64,000 nt of DNA, taken from positions 32,794,866-32,858,865 of the forward strand of contig CAIIXF020000001.1 of assembly GCA_903813345.2 (NCBI GenBank). The letters run 5' to 3'. A model generated the notes under the pieces. The model saw nothing but the letters and a program-made list of their open reading frames with translations, made no database searches and had not been told where the DNA came from. A program made the position numbers and the translations under genes. Of the stretch, positions 1 through 13,572 are shown in pieces. This DNA comes from Owenia fusiformis. Its lineage: Eukaryota > Annelida > Polychaeta > Sabellida > Oweniidae. The first letter of the stretch is position 1, and every line of letters starts with the position of its first letter.

Positions 1-904
1 AGATATGGTGTCCGAAAAGTAGGTCAAAATAAAAAGTTCTCCAAATTTAATATATGAGTTATGAATTAGGTATAGAATTTTCTCAGGAATCCGGATCTGC
101 AAACCAAATTTCGATCCGACTTCCGGTTCGGAAGTTATGGCGTGTCCGAAAAGTAGATCAAAATAAAAAATCTCCAAATTTAACGTATGAGTTATGAATT
201 AGGTATAGAATTTTCTCAGGAATCCGGATCTGCAAACCAAATTTCGATCCGACTTCCGGTTCGGAAGTTATGGCATGTCAGAAAAGTAGGTCAAAATAAA
301 AAATCTCCAAATTTAACGTATGAGTTATGAATTAGGGGTAGAATTTTGTCAGGAATCCGGAACTGCAAACCAAATTTCGATCCGACTTCCGGTTCGGAAG
401 TTATGGCGTGTCCGAAAAGTAGGTCAAAATAAAAAATCTCAAAATTTAACGTATGTGTTATGAATTAGGGGTAGAATTTTGTCAGGAATCCGAATCTGCA
501 AACCAAGTTATAGCGTTTTGAAATTTCGAGAAAAATCGATCTGATGGTATCCTGATAGAAAGTCAAGAGTAGAGAAGAAAATATTGAAAAATTCATCCAT
601 CCTTCCTATGTCATCCTATCCTATCCTTCCTATCTATCCTTTCTTCATATCTTTTCCTTCCTATCCTTCCTATCCTATCCTATCCTTTCTTCCTATTCTA
701 TTCTATCCTATCCTATCCTTCTTTCTTATTCTATCCTATCGTTCTTTCCTATTCTATCCTATCCTACCTTCCTTTTTTATTTATCCATCTCTTTCTAGAT
801 GACTCAGCTTATTCTGGATGACTCGGCTTATTCTGGATGACTCGGCTAAAAAAAGTCTAGATCTGGAGTCTGAAATTGAACTTCGTTCAATTTCCAAAAT
901 CTAG
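1..904 (+). repeat. Unit A0 (5'-truncated by window edge)
   Basis: Begins inside the core-repeat block: four 133-bp cores, with the phrase GAAGTTATGG at 131, 264 and 397. Pyrimidine microsatellite at about 590-795, GATGACTC motif block about 797-848, hairpin and CTAG at 901-904. Microsatellite leader is the CTATGTCATCC/CTATCTCATCC kind (type K). Confidence 0.8.
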
Positions 905-2323
905 TTATTCTTATTATTATTCTAAGCAAGTTTTCTCAATAACTGTAAAATCTTCAGTTAAGAAAATCCTTTGGTTTATTTAGGTTCAGAATCTAGTTCC
1001 TCGGAAATTGGGTCAAATTTTTATCTAGGTCAAAGGTCAAGAACTAGGTCAAATCCAATACTTTGTCACTTTTTTCGATTTTCTCGGTCGTCCTTCAATA
1101 TTTTCGATCCGGGTTTTTTTCAATGTGTTCCTTATAAAAAAGTAGGAAACCTAGGGTCGATTTAGTTTTTTGATATCTCAAACCGATTTCGAGATATCAG
1201 TGTCCGAAAACGAGGTCAAAAAAAAAGTTCTCCGAATCAAATGTCCAGTATATTAGTCTTATAGATAATTTTCTCAGGATTCCGAATCTGAAAACGAAAT
1301 TTGTATCTGACTTCCAGTTCGGAAGTTATGGCGTTTTGAAAACTCAAAAATCGCTAAATTTGGTGCCCATGTTAAGTCAATGGGAAAAAATATTTTTTTG
1401 AAGTGAAAAATACGGAATATAGACTGAGTTCAGCTTCATATAATCAAAGCCTTTAAAAGAAGGGGACCTCAAAAGACATCTAGCTTCACAATTTGGACAC
1501 CGAAATGCCTAGGTCAAAATCTAGGTCAAATTCATAGGTTTTCCTTATTTTTTCGATTCTGACACTACACTTTAATTATATTCTTCGAAATTGTGTATAC
1601 ATGTAGCCAAAAATATGCTAATAGTGTTAGCCTTTTGCCGTCAGAATGTATTTTGACCCACTTTTGAGATATGGTGTCCGAAAAGTAGGTCAAAATAAAA
1701 AGTTCTCCAAATTGAATATATGAGTTATGAATTAAGGGTAGAATTCTGTCAGGCATCCGAATCTGCAAACCAAATTTCGATCCGACTTCCGGTTCGGAAG
1801 TAATGGCGTGTCCGAAAAGTAGGTCAAAATAAAAAATCTCCAAATTTAACGTATGAGTTATGAATTAGGGGTAGAATTTTGTCAGGAATCCGAATCTGCA
1901 AACCAAATTTCGGAAGTGATAGCGTTTTGAAATTTCGAGAAAAATCGATCTGATGGTATCCTGATAGAAAGTCAAGAGTAGAGAAGAAAATATTGAAAAA
2001 TTCATCCATCCTTCTTATCTCATCCTACCCTATCCTTCCTATCTATCCTTCCTTCATATCTTTTCCTTCCTATCCTTCCTATCCTATCCTATCCTTTCTT
2101 CCTATTCTATTCTATCCTATTCTATTCTATCCTATCCTTCTTTCTTATTCTATCCTATCGTTCTTTCCTATTCTATCCTATCCTACCTTCCTATTTTATT
2201 TATCCATCTCTTTCTAGATGACTCAGCTTATTCTGGATGACTCGGCTTATTCTGGATGACTCGGCTAAAAAAAGTCTAGATCTGGAGTCTGAAATTGAAC
2301 TTCGTTCAATTTCCAAAATCTAG
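905..2323 (+). repeat. Unit A1, type K
   Basis: Typical 1,419-bp unit. (TTATTC)n spacer, then the conserved 5' block with AGGTCA-rich sequence (1027-1051), a degenerate core near 1200-1330, the GACACTACAC segment near 1560, two intact cores at about 1665-1920, microsatellite about 2003-2215 and terminal hairpin ending in CTAG 2320-2323. It serves as the reference copy for the others. Confidence 0.85.
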
Positions 2324-3732
2324 TTATTATTCTAAACCAGTTTTCTCAATAACCATAAGGTTTCTAGTAAAGTCAGTCATTTGGTCAATTTAGGTCCAGA
2401 ATCTAGTTCCTCGGAAATTGGGTCAAATTTTTATCTAGGTCAAAGGTCAAGAACTAGGTCAAATCCAGTACTTTGTCACTTTTTTCGATTTTCTCGGTCG
2501 TCCTTCAATATTTTTGATCCGGGTTTTTTTCATTGTGTTCCTCATAAAAAAGTAGAAAACCTAGGGTCGATTTAGTTTTTTAATATCTCAAACTGATTTC
2601 GAGATATCAGTGTCCGAAAACAAGGTCCAAAAAAAATTTCTCCGAATCAAATGTCCAGGATGTAAGTGTTATAGGAAATTTCCTCAGGATTCCGAATCTG
2701 AAAACCAAATTCGAATCAGACTTCCGGTTCGGAAGTTATGGCGTTTTGAAAACTCAAAAATCGCTAAATTTGGTGCCCATGTTAAGTCAATGGGAAAAAA
2801 GATTTTTTTGAAGTGAAAAATACAGAATATAGACTGAGTTCAGCTTCATATAATCAAAGCCTTTAAAGGAAGGGGACCTCAAAAGCCATCTAGCTTGAAA
2901 ATTTGGACACCAAAATGCCTAGGTCAAAATCTAGGTCAAATTCATGGGTTTTCCTTATTTTTTCGATTCTGACACTACACTTTAATTATATTCTTCGAAA
3001 TTATGTATACATGTAGCCAAGAATATGCTTATAGTGTTAGCCTTTTGCCGTCAGAAAGTATTTTGACCCACTTTTGAGATATGGTGTCCGAAAAGTAGGT
3101 CAAAATAAAAAATTCTCCAAATTTAATATATGAGTTATGAATTAAGGGTAGAATTTCGTCAGGAATCCGAATCTGCAAACAAAATTTCGATCCGACTTCC
3201 GGTTCGGAAGTTATGGCGTGTCCGAAAAGTAGGTCAAAATAAAAAATCTCCAAATTTAACAAATGAGTTATGAATTAGGGGTAGAATTTTGTCAGGAATC
3301 CGAATCTGCAAACCAAATTTCGATCCGACTTCCGGGTCGGAAGTTATGGCGTTTTGAAATTTCAAGAAAAATCGATCTGATGGTATCCTGATAGAAAGTC
3401 AAAAGTAGAGAAGAAAATATTGAAAAATGCATCCATCCTTCCTTTCTGATCCTATCCTATCCTTCCTATCTACCATTGCTTCGTATCCTCTCCTTCATAT
3501 CCTTCCTATTCTATCCCTTCTTCCTATTCTATTATATCATTCTTTCCTATTCTATCCTATAGTTCCTTCCTATTCTATCCTATCCTTCCTTCCTTTTTCA
3601 TCCATCCATCCATCCATCTTTTTCTGGATGACTTAGCTTATTTTGGATGACTTGGCTTATTCTGGATGACTCGGATAAAAAAAGTCTAGATCTGGAGTCT
3701 GAAATTGAACTCGTTCAATTTCCAAAATCTAG
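2324..3732 (+). repeat. Unit A2, type M
   Basis: 1,409 bp. Microsatellite leader reads CTTTCTGATCC and the terminal hairpin loop is TC instead of TTC (GAAC-TC-GTTC). These two differences travel together in all type M units. Microsatellite about 3430-3640. Confidence 0.85.
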
Positions 3733-5168
3733 TTATTCTTATTCTTATTATTCTAAACCAGTTTTCTCAATAACCATAAGGTTTTCAGTAAAGTCAGTCA
3801 TTTGGTCAATTTAGGTCCAGAATCTAGTTCCTCGGAAATTGGGTCAAATTTTTATCTAGGTCAAAGGTCAAGAACTAGGTCAAATCCAGTACTTTGTCAC
3901 TTTTTTCGATTTTCTCGGTCGTCCTTCAATATTTTCAATCCGGGTTTTTTTCATTGTGTTCCTTATAAAAAAGTAGGAAACCTAGGGTCGATTTAGTTTT
4001 TTGATATCTCAAACCGATTTCGAGATATCAGTGACCGAAAACGAGGTCCAAAAAAAAGTTCTCCGAATCAAATGTCCAGGATATTAGTCTTATAGGAAAT
4101 TTTCTCAGGATTCCGAATCTGAAAACGAAATTTGGATCTGACTTCTAGTTCGGAAGTTATGGCGTTTTGAAAGCTCAAAAATCGCTAAATTTGGTGCCCA
4201 TGTTAAGTCAATGGGAAAAAATATTTTTTTGAAGTGAAAAATACGGAATATAGACTGAGTTCAGCTTCATATAATCAAAGCCTTTAAAAGAAGGGGACCT
4301 CAAAAGCCATCTAGCTTCACAATTTGGACACCGAAATGCCTAGGTCAAAATCTAGGTCAAGTTCATAGGTTTTCCTTATTTTTTCGATTCTGACACTACA
4401 CTTTAATTATATTCTTCGAAATTGTGTATACATGTAGCCAAGAATATGCTTATAGTGTTAGCCTTTTGCCGTCAGAAAGTATTTTGACCCACTTTTGAGA
4501 TATGGTGTCCGAAAAGTAGGTCAAAATAAAAAGTTCTCCAAATTGAATATATGAGTTATGAATTAATGGTAGAATTTTGTCAGGAATCCGAATCTGCAAA
4601 CCAAATTTCGATCCGATTTCCCGTTCGGAAGTTATGGCGTGTCCGAAAAGTAGGTCAAAATAAAAAATCTCCAAATTTAACGTATGAGTTATGAATTAGG
4701 GGTAGAATTTTGTCAGGAATCCGAATCTGCAAACCAAATTTCGATCCGACTACCGGTTCGGAAGTGATAGCGTTTTGAAATTTCGAGAAAAATCGATCTG
4801 ATGGTATCCTGATAGAAAGTCAAGAGTAGAGAAGAAAATATTGAAAAATGCATCCATCCTTCCTTTCTGATCCTATCCTATCCTTCCTATCTACCCTTGC
4901 TTCGTTTCCTCTCCTTCCTATTCTATCCCTTCTTCCTATTCTATTCTATCCTTCTTTCCTATTCTATCCTATCGTTCCTTCCTATTCTATCCTATCCTTC
5001 CTTCCTTTTTCATCCATCCATCCATCCATCCATCCATCCATCCATCCATCCTTCTTTTTCTTGATGACTTAGTTCATTTTGGATGACTTGGCTTATTCTG
5101 GATGACTCGGCTAAAAAAAGTCTAGATCTGGAGTCTGAAATTGAACTCGTTCAATTTCCAAAATCTAG
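3733..5168 (+). repeat. Unit A3, type M
   Basis: 1,436 bp; same diagnostic leader and TC hairpin loop as A2. The CATC run just before the GATGACTT block is expanded (about 5010-5050). Confidence 0.85.
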
Positions 5169-6595
5169 TTCTTATTCTTATTATTCTAAACCAGTTTTCT
5201 CAATAACCATAATTTTTTTTAGTAAAGTCAGTCACTTGGTCAATTTAGGTCCAGAATCTAGTTCCTCGGAAATTGGGTCAAATTTTTGTCTAGGTCAAAG
5301 GTCAAGAACTAGGTCAAATCCAGTACTTTGTCACTTTTTTCGATTTTCTCGGTCGTCCTTTAATATTTTCGATCCGGTTTTTTTTCATTGTGTTCCTTAT
5401 AAAAAAGTAGAAAACCTAGGGTCGATTTAGTTTTTTGATATCTCAAACCGATTTCGAGATATCAGTGTCCGAAAACGAGGTCCAAAAAAAGGTTCTCCGA
5501 ATCAAATGTCCAGGATATTAGTCTTATAGGAAATTTTCTCAGGATTCCGAATCTGAAAACGAAATTTCGATCCGACTTCCGATTCGGAAGTTATGGCGTT
5601 TTGAAAACTCAAAAATCGCTAAATTTGGTGCCCATGTTAAGTCAATGGGAAAAACTATTTTTTTGAAGTGAAAAATACGGAATATAGACTGAGTTCAGCT
5701 TCATATAATCAAAGCCTTGAAAAGAAGGGGACCTCAAAAGCCATCTAGCTTCAAAATTTGAACACCGAAATACCTAGGTCAAAATCTAGGTCAAATTCAT
5801 AGGTTTTCCTTATTTTTTCGATTCTGACACTACACTTTAATTATATTCTTCGAAATTGTGTATACATGTAGCCAAGAATATGCTAATAGTGTTAGCCTTT
5901 TGCCGTCAGAAAGTATTTTGACCCACTTTTGAGATATGGTGTACGAATAGTAGGTCAAAATAAAAAGTTCTCCAAATTTAATATCTGAGTTATGAATTAA
6001 GAGGAGAATTCTGTCAGGAATCCGAATCTGCAAACTAAATTTCGATCCGACTTCCGATTTGGAAGTTATGGCGTGTCCAAAAAGTAGGTCAAAATAAAAA
6101 ATCTCCAAATTTAACGTATGAGTTATGAATTGGGGGTAGAATTTTGTCAGAAATCCGAATCTGCAAACCAAATTTAGATCCGACTTCCGGTTCGGAAGTT
6201 ATGGCGTTTTGAAATTTCGAGAAAAATCAATCTGATGGTATCCTGATAGAAAGTCAAGAGTAGAGAAGAAAATATTGAAAAATTCATCCATCCTTCCTAT
6301 CTCATCCTATCCTATCCTTCCTATCTATCCTTCCTTCATATCTTTTCCTTCCTATCCTTCCTATCCTATCCTATCCTATCCTTTCTTCCTATTCTATTCT
6401 ATCCTATCCTTCTTTCTTATTCTATCCTATCGTTCTTTCCTATTCTATCCTATCCTACCTTCCTATTTTATTTATCCATCTCTTTCTAGATGACTCAGCT
6501 TATTCTGGATGACTCGGCTTATTCTGGATGACTCGGCTAAAAAAAGTCTAGATCTGGAGTCTGAAATTGAACTTCGTTCAATTTCCAAAATCTAG
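5169..6595 (+). repeat. Unit A4, type K
   Basis: 1,427 bp; CTATCTCATCC leader and TTC hairpin loop. DR1-like AGGTCA pair lies at about 5290-5305. CTAG at 6592-6595 is followed by TTCTTATTC in place of TTATT. Confidence 0.85.
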
Positions 6596-8207
6596 TTCTT
6601 ATTCTTATTCTTATTATTATTCTAAACCAGTTTTCTCAATAACCATAAGGTTTTCAGTAAAGTCAGTCATTTGGTCAATTTAGGTCCAGAATCGAGTTCC
6701 TCGGAAATTGGGTCAATTTTTTATCTAGGTCAAAGGTCAAGAACTAGGTCAAATCCAGTACTTTGTCACTTTTTTCGATTTTCTCGGTCGTCCTTCAATA
6801 TTTTTGATCCGGGTTTTTTTCATTGTTTTCCTTATAAAAAAGTAGGAAAGCTAGGGTCATTTAGTTTTTTGATATCTCAAACCGATTTCGAGATATCAGT
6901 GTCCGAAAACGAGGTCCAAAAAAAAGTTCTCCGAATCAAATGTCCAGGATATTAGTCTTATAGGAAATTTTCTCAGGATTCCGAATCTGAAAACCAAATT
7001 CGAATCAGACTTCCGGTTCGGAAGTTATGGCGTTTTGAAAGCTCAAAAATCGCTAAATTTGGTGCCCATGTTAAGTGGAAAATACGAAATATAGACTGAG
7101 TTCAGCTAAATATAATGAAAGCTTTTAAAAGAATGGGACCTCAAAAGCCATCTAGCTTCAAAATTTGGACACCAAAATGCATAGGTCAAAATCTAGGTCA
7201 AATTCAAAGTTTTTCTGTATTTTTGCTATTCTGACACTACAGATTAATTATATTCTTCGAAATTGTGTATGCATGTAGCCATAAGTGTGCTAATAGTGTT
7301 AGCCTTTTGCCGTCAGAAAGTATTTTGCCCCACTTTTGAGATATGGTGTCCGAAAAGTAGGTCAAAATAAAGAATTCTCCAAATTTTACGTGTGAGTTAT
7401 GAACTAAGTATAGAATTTTCTCAGGAATCCGAATCTGCAAACCAAATTTCGATCCGACATCCAGTTGGGAAGTTATGACATTTTGAAAGCTCAAAAATCG
7501 CTAAATTTGGTGCCCCATGTTATGTCAATGGGAAAAAAGATTTTTTTGAAGTGTAAAATACGAGATATAGACTAAGTACAGCTTAAAATAATGAAAGCCT
7601 ATGAAAGAAGGGAACCTCGAAGGCTACCTAACTTCAAAATTTGGACACCAAAATGCCTAGGTCAAAATCTAGGTCAAATTCATAGTTTATCCTTATTTTT
7701 GCGATTCTGACACTACACTTTAATTACATTCCTCGAAATTGTGTATGAAGCTATGAATTAAGTGTAGAATTTTCTCAGGAATCCAGATCTGAAATTAAAA
7801 TTGCAATCCGACCCTTGGTTAAGATTCTACACTATTTTGATGTTTGAAATTCGCACGTGCCAGTATTCACGATGCAGATTGATCAAATATACTTTCAAAA
7901 ATTCTTACATACCCTACTTTACATCCCTACCTACTCAGCTACTTATTGACTACTTACTCAATTACTTAATAAGTTATAACTTACTTAGCTACTTACTCAG
8001 CTATTTACTCAGGTACTTACTCAGCTACCTACTCAGCTTTTTACTCAGCTACTTACTCAGGTACCTACTCAGCTACCTATTCAGCTACTTACTCAATTAC
8101 TTAATCATCTACTTACTCAACTTCCTACTCAGTTACTTACTCAGCTCTTTACTCAAGTAAATCAATCTGGAGTCTTAAATTGAACTTTGTTCAATTTACC
8201 AATCTAG
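6596..8207 (+). repeat. Unit A5, 12-bp minisatellite variant
   Basis: 1,612 bp. The GACACTAC segment is present twice (about 7230 and 7710), a duplication of about 475 bp. The usual pyrimidine microsatellite is absent; the same slot holds a TTACTCAGCTAC 12-mer array. The terminal hairpin is AAATTGAAC-TTT-GTTCAATTT, CTAG 8204-8207. Confidence 0.85.
7921..8160 (+). repeat. 12-bp minisatellite (TTACTCAGCTAC)n
   Basis: About 19 imperfect copies of TTACTCAGCTAC and variants (CTACTCAGCTAC, TTACTCAGGTAC). The leucine/tyrosine-rich open frame across it (7801-8160) is a by-product of the repeat. Confidence 0.85.
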
Positions 8208-10269
8208 TTATTAGACTCCAGATTGAAAATCTGGAGTCTATTGTTTTCGTCAGTTTTCTTATTAGACTCCAGATTGAAAATCTGGAGTCTATTGTTTTCG
8301 TCAGTTTTCTTATTATTAGACTCCAGATTGAAAATCTGGAGTCTATTGTTTTTGCCTGTTTTCTTTATTATTATTCTTTTTTCTTCCTCCTCACCAAATT
8401 TCTCGTCAACTATAACAGCTTACTTAATCCAACTTACATGGTTAACTAAAGACTGTATCCGGCTTTCTAGGAAATTAGGTCAAATTTTTATCTAGGTCAA
8501 AGGTCAAGAACTAGGTCAAATCCAGTACTTTGTCACTTTTTCCCATTATCTCGGTCGTCCTTCAATATTTTTGATCCGGGTTTTTTTCATTGTGTTCCTC
8601 ATAAAAAAGTAGAAAACCTATGGTCGATTTAGTTTTTTGGTATCTCAAACCGATTTCGAGATATCAGTGTCCGAAAACGAGGTCCAAAAAAAAGTTCTCC
8701 GAATCCAATGTCCAGGATATCAGTCTTATAGGAAATTTTCTCAGGATTCCGAATCTGAAAACCAAATTTCGATCTGATATCTGGTTCAGAAGTTATGGCG
8801 TTTTGAAAATTCAAAAATCGCTAAATTTGGTGCCCCATGTTAATTCAATGGGAAAAAAATATTTTTTTGAAGTGTAAAATACGAGATATAGACTAAGCAC
8901 AGCTAAACATAATGGAAGCCCATAAAAGAAAGGGACCACAAGATCTTCTTTTCATAAAAATTTGGACACCAAAATGCCTAGGTCAAAATCTAGGTCAAAT
9001 TCAAAGTTTTTCCTTATTTTTGCGATTCTGACACTACAGATTAATTATATTCTTCGAAATTTTGTATACATGTAGCCAAGAGTGTGCTAATAGTGTTAGC
9101 CTTTTGCCGTCAGAAAGTATTTTGACCCACTTTTGAGATATGGTGTCCGAAAAGTAGGTCAAACTAAAAAGTTCTCCAAATTTAACATATGAGTTATGAA
9201 TTAAGGGTAGAATTTTCTCAAGAATCCAAATCTGCAATCCAAATTTCAATCCAACTTTTGGTTCGGAAGTTATGTCGTTTTGAAAGCTCAAAAATCGCTA
9301 AATTTGGTGCCCCATGTTATGGCAATGGGAAAAAAGATTTTTTTGAAGTGTAAAATATGAGATATAGACTGAGTACAGCTTTACATAATGAAAGCCTATA
9401 AAAGAAAGGGACCTCAAAAGCTAGCTAGCTTCACAATTTGGACACCAAAATGCCTAGGTCAAAATCTAGGTCAAATTTATAGTTTTAACTTATTTTCGCG
9501 ATTCTGACACTACACTTTAATTATTTGCTTCAAAATTTTGTATACAGGTAGCAAAGAGTGTGCTAATAGTGATAGCCTTTTGCCGTCAGAGAGTATTTTG
9601 ACCCACTTTTGAGATATAGTGTCCGAAATGTAGGTCAACATGAAAGTTTCTCCAAATTTGACGTATGAGTTATGAATTAAGGGTAGAATTTTCTCAGGAA
9701 TCCGAATCTGCAAATCAAATTTCAATCCGACACCCGGTTTGGAAGTAATGGCGTTTTGAAAAATAAAAAATTGGTATTTTGATATCCCATGTTATGTCAA
9801 TTATCTTTGTCACTATTCGTCGTTATTCCTTTATCTTTTTTTCATCATGTAGCTTAAAGACACTCCTTTCATTATTGTAATTGTCTTTTTTGATTACTCT
9901 TACCGAATTTGAGGAATGGCGTCCGGAAAGAAGGTCAACACAAAAGTTCTCAAAATTTAATGTATGAGTTATGACGCAAACGTAGAATTTTCTCAGAAAT
10001 TCGAATCTGCAATCCTTATTTCGACCCAAATTCTGGTTAGATAGTTATAGCTGTTTGAAGTCTCGAAAAGTCGATATTATGATATCCCCATGTTAAGCCA
10101 ATGGAGACGAAGATAACCTACTTAAGAGTTGTCTAAATGTCTATATTCTAGATGACTCAGCTTATTCTGAATGGCTCAGCTTACAGCTTACAGTATTTTG
10201 GAAGACTCAGCTTAAAAAAAGTTTTAAATCTGGAGTCTTAAATTGAACTTGTTCAATTTACATGTCTAG
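8208..10269 (+). repeat. Unit A6, no pyrimidine slot, duplicated middle
   Basis: 2,062 bp. Starts with three mini-hairpin copies. The GACACTAC segment occurs at about 9028 and 9507. The microsatellite slot is missing; 9780-10150 instead holds a non-repetitive stretch also recognisable in A14 (near 22,190-22,260) and A17. Terminal box reads ACATGTCTAG, as in A17. Confidence 0.8.
8213..8365 (+). repeat. Mini-hairpin cluster, 3 copies
   Basis: Copies start at 8213, 8264 and 8318. Each is a perfect hairpin AGACTCCAGATT-GAA-AATCTGGAGTCT followed by ATTGTTTT(C/T)G(T/C)C(A/T)GTTTTCT. They sit directly after the CTAG-TTATT end of unit A5. Confidence 0.9.
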
Positions 10270-11691
10270 TTATTCTTATTCTTATTATTCTAAGCAAGTT
10301 TTCTCAATAACCATAAGGTCTTCAGTAAAGTCAATCATTTGGTCAATTTAGGTTCAGTATCTAGTTCCTCGGAAATTGGGTCAAATTTTTATCTAGGTCA
10401 AAGGTCAAGAACTAGGTCAAATCCAGTACTTTGTCACTTTTTTCGATTTTCTCGGTCGTCCTTCAATATTTTCGATCCGGGTTTTTTTCATTGTGTTCCT
10501 TATAAAAAAGTAGGAAACCTAGGGTCGATTTAGTTTTTTGATATCTCAAACCGATTTCGAGATATCAGTGTCCGAAAACGAGGTCCAAAAAAAAGTTCTC
10601 TGAATCAAATGTTCAGAATATTAGTCTTATAGGAAATTTTCTCAGGATTCCGAATCTGAAAACGAAATTTTGATATGACTTCCGGTTCGGAAGTTATGGC
10701 GTTTTGAAAACTCAAAAATCGCTAAATTTGGTGCCCATGTTAAGTCAATGGGAAAAAATATTTTTTTGAAGTGAAAAATACGGAATAAAGACTGAGTTCA
10801 GCTTCATATAATCAAAGCCTTGAAAAGAAGGGGACCTCAAAAGCCATCTAGCTTCAAAATTTGAACACCGAAATGCCTAGGTCAAAATCTAGGTCAAATT
10901 CATAGGTTTTCCTTATTTTTTCGATTCTGACACTACACTTTAATTATATTCTTCGAAATTGTGTATACATGTAGCCAAGAATATGCTAATAGTGTTAGCC
11001 TTTTGCCGTCAGAAAGTATTTTGACCCACTTTTGAGATATGGTGTCCGAAAAGTAGGTCAAAATAAAAAGTTCTCCAAATTTAACGTTTGAGTTATGAAT
11101 TAAGAATAGAATTTTCTCAGAAATCCGAATCTGCAAACCAAATTTTGATCTGACTTTCGGTTCCGAAGTTATGGCGTGTCCAAAAAGTAGGTCAAAATAA
11201 AAATTCGCCAAATTTGACGTATGAGTTATGAATTTGGGGTAGAATTTTGTCAGGAATCCGAATCTTTAAATCAAATTTTGATCCGACTTCCAGTTCGGAA
11301 GTTATGGCGTTTTGAAATTTCGGAAAATCGATCTGATGGTATCCTGATAGAAAGTCAAGAGTAGAGAAGAAAATATTGAAAAATTAATCCATCCTTCCTA
11401 TCTGATCCTATCCTATCCTTCCTATCTATCCTTCCTATCTATCCTTCCTTCCTATCCTTCCTATCCTCTCCTATCATATCCTTTCTTCCTATTCTGTTCT
11501 ATCCTATCCTTCTTTCTTATTCTATCCTATCGTTCCTTCCCATTCTATCCTACCTTCCTATTTTATCCATCCATCTTATTCTGGATGACTCAGCTTATTC
11601 TGGATGACTCGGCTTATTTTAGATGACTGGTCTTAAAAAAAGTCTAGATCTGGAGTCTGAAATTGAACTTCGTTCAATTTCCAAAGTCTAG
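10270..11691 (+). repeat. Unit A7, type L
   Basis: 1,422 bp; microsatellite leader CTATCTGATCC, hairpin loop TTC and terminal CCAAAGTCTAG. These define a third subtype (L) seen again in A15 and B4-B7. Confidence 0.85.
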
Positions 11692-13572
11692 TTATTCTTT
11701 TTCTATCCCAGTTTTCTCAATAACCATAAGGTCTTCAGTAAAGTCAATCATTTGGTCAATTTAGGTTCAGTATCTAGTTCCTCGGAAATTGGGTCAAATT
11801 TTTATCTAGGTCAAAGGTCAAGAACTAGGTCAAATCCAGTACTTTGTCACTTTTTTCGATTTTCTCGGTCGTCCTTCAATATTTTCGATCCGGGTTTTTT
11901 TCATTGTGTTCCTTATAAAAAAGTAGGAATCCTAGGGTCGATTTAGTTTTTTGATATCTCAAACCGATTTCGAGATAACAGTGTCCGAAAACGAGGTCCA
12001 AACAAAAATTCTTAGAATCAAATGGCCAGGATATTAGTCTTATAGGAAATTTTCTCAGGATTCTGAATCTGAAAACCAAATTTCGATCTGACTTCCAGTT
12101 CGGAAGTTATGGCGTTTTGAAAGCTCAAAAATTGCTAAATTTGGTGCCCATGTTAAGTCAATAGGAAAAAAGATTTTTTTGAAGTGAAAAATACGAAATA
12201 TAGACTGAGTTCAGCTAAATATAATGAAAGCTTTTAAAAGAATGGGACCTCAAAAGCCATCTAGCTTTAAAATTTGGACATCAAAATGCCTAGGTCAGAA
12301 TCTAGGTCAAATTCAAAGTTTTTTCTTATTTTTGCGATTCTGACACTACAGATTAATTATATTCTTCGAAATTTTGTATACATGTAGCCAAGAGTGTGCT
12401 TATAGTGTTAGCCTTTTGCCGTCAGAAAGTATTTTGCCCCACTTTTGAGATATGGTGTCCGAAAAGTAGGTCAAAATAAAAAATTCTCCAAATTTGACGT
12501 TTGAGTTATGAATTAAGTATAGAATTCTCTCAGGAATCCGAATCTGCAAACCAAATTTCAATCCGACTTCCGGTTCGGAGGTTATGACATTTTGAAAGCT
12601 CAAAAATCGCTAAATTTGGTGCCCCATGTTATGTCAATGGGAAAAAAGATTTTTTTGAAGTGTAAAATACAAGATATAGACTAATTACAGCTTAAAATAA
12701 TGAAAGCCTATATAAGAAGGGAACCTCGAAGGCTACCTAATTTCAAAATTTGTACACCAAAATCCCTTGGTCAAAATCTAGGTCAAATTCATAGTTTATC
12801 CTTATTTTTGCGATTCTGACACTACACTTTAATTACATTCCTCGAAATTGTGTATACATGTAGCCAAGAGTGTGCTAATAGTGTTAGCATTTTGCCGTCA
12901 GAAAGTATTTTGACCCACTTTTGAGATATGGTGTCCGAAAAGTAGGTCAAAATAAAAAAATCTCCAAATTTAATGTATGAGTTATGAATTAGGTGTAGAA
13001 TTTTGTCAGGAATCCGAATCTGCAATTCAAATTTCGATCCGACTTCCAGTTCGAAAGTTATGGCGTGTCCAAAGTCCAAAAAGTAGGTCAAAATAAAAAG
13101 TTTCCAAATTTAACGTATGAGTTATGAATTAGGGGTAGAATTTTCTCAGGAATCCGAATCTGCAAATCAAATTTCGATCCGACTTCCGGTTCGGAAGTTA
13201 TGGCGTTTTGAAATTTCAAGAAAAATCGATCTGATGGTATCCTGATAGAAAGTCAAGAGTAGAGAAGAAAATATTGAAAAATGCATCCATCCTTCCTTTC
13301 TGATCCTATGCTATCCTTCCTATCTACCCTTGCTTCGTATCCTCTCCTTCCTATCCTTCCTATTCTATTCTATCCTCCTTTCCTATTCTATCCTATCGTT
13401 CCTTCCTATTCTATCATATCCTTCCTTCCCTTTTCATCCATCCATCCATCCATCCATCTTTTTCTGGATGACTTAGCTTATTTTGGATGACTTGGCTTTT
13501 TCTGGATGACTCAGCTAAAAAAAGTCTAGATCTGGAGTCTGAAATTGAACTCGTTCAATTTCCAAAATCTAG
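11692..13572 (+). repeat. Unit A8, type M with duplicated middle
   Basis: 1,881 bp; GACACTAC segment at about 12,347 and 12,819 (one extra copy of about 475 bp). Microsatellite about 13,285-13,465; TC hairpin loop. Confidence 0.85.

Noticed and set aside
8213-8365. Mini-hairpins as transcription terminators
   Set aside because: The T-rich tails look suggestive, but in a eukaryotic repeat with tandem copies a mobile or replication origin is simpler.
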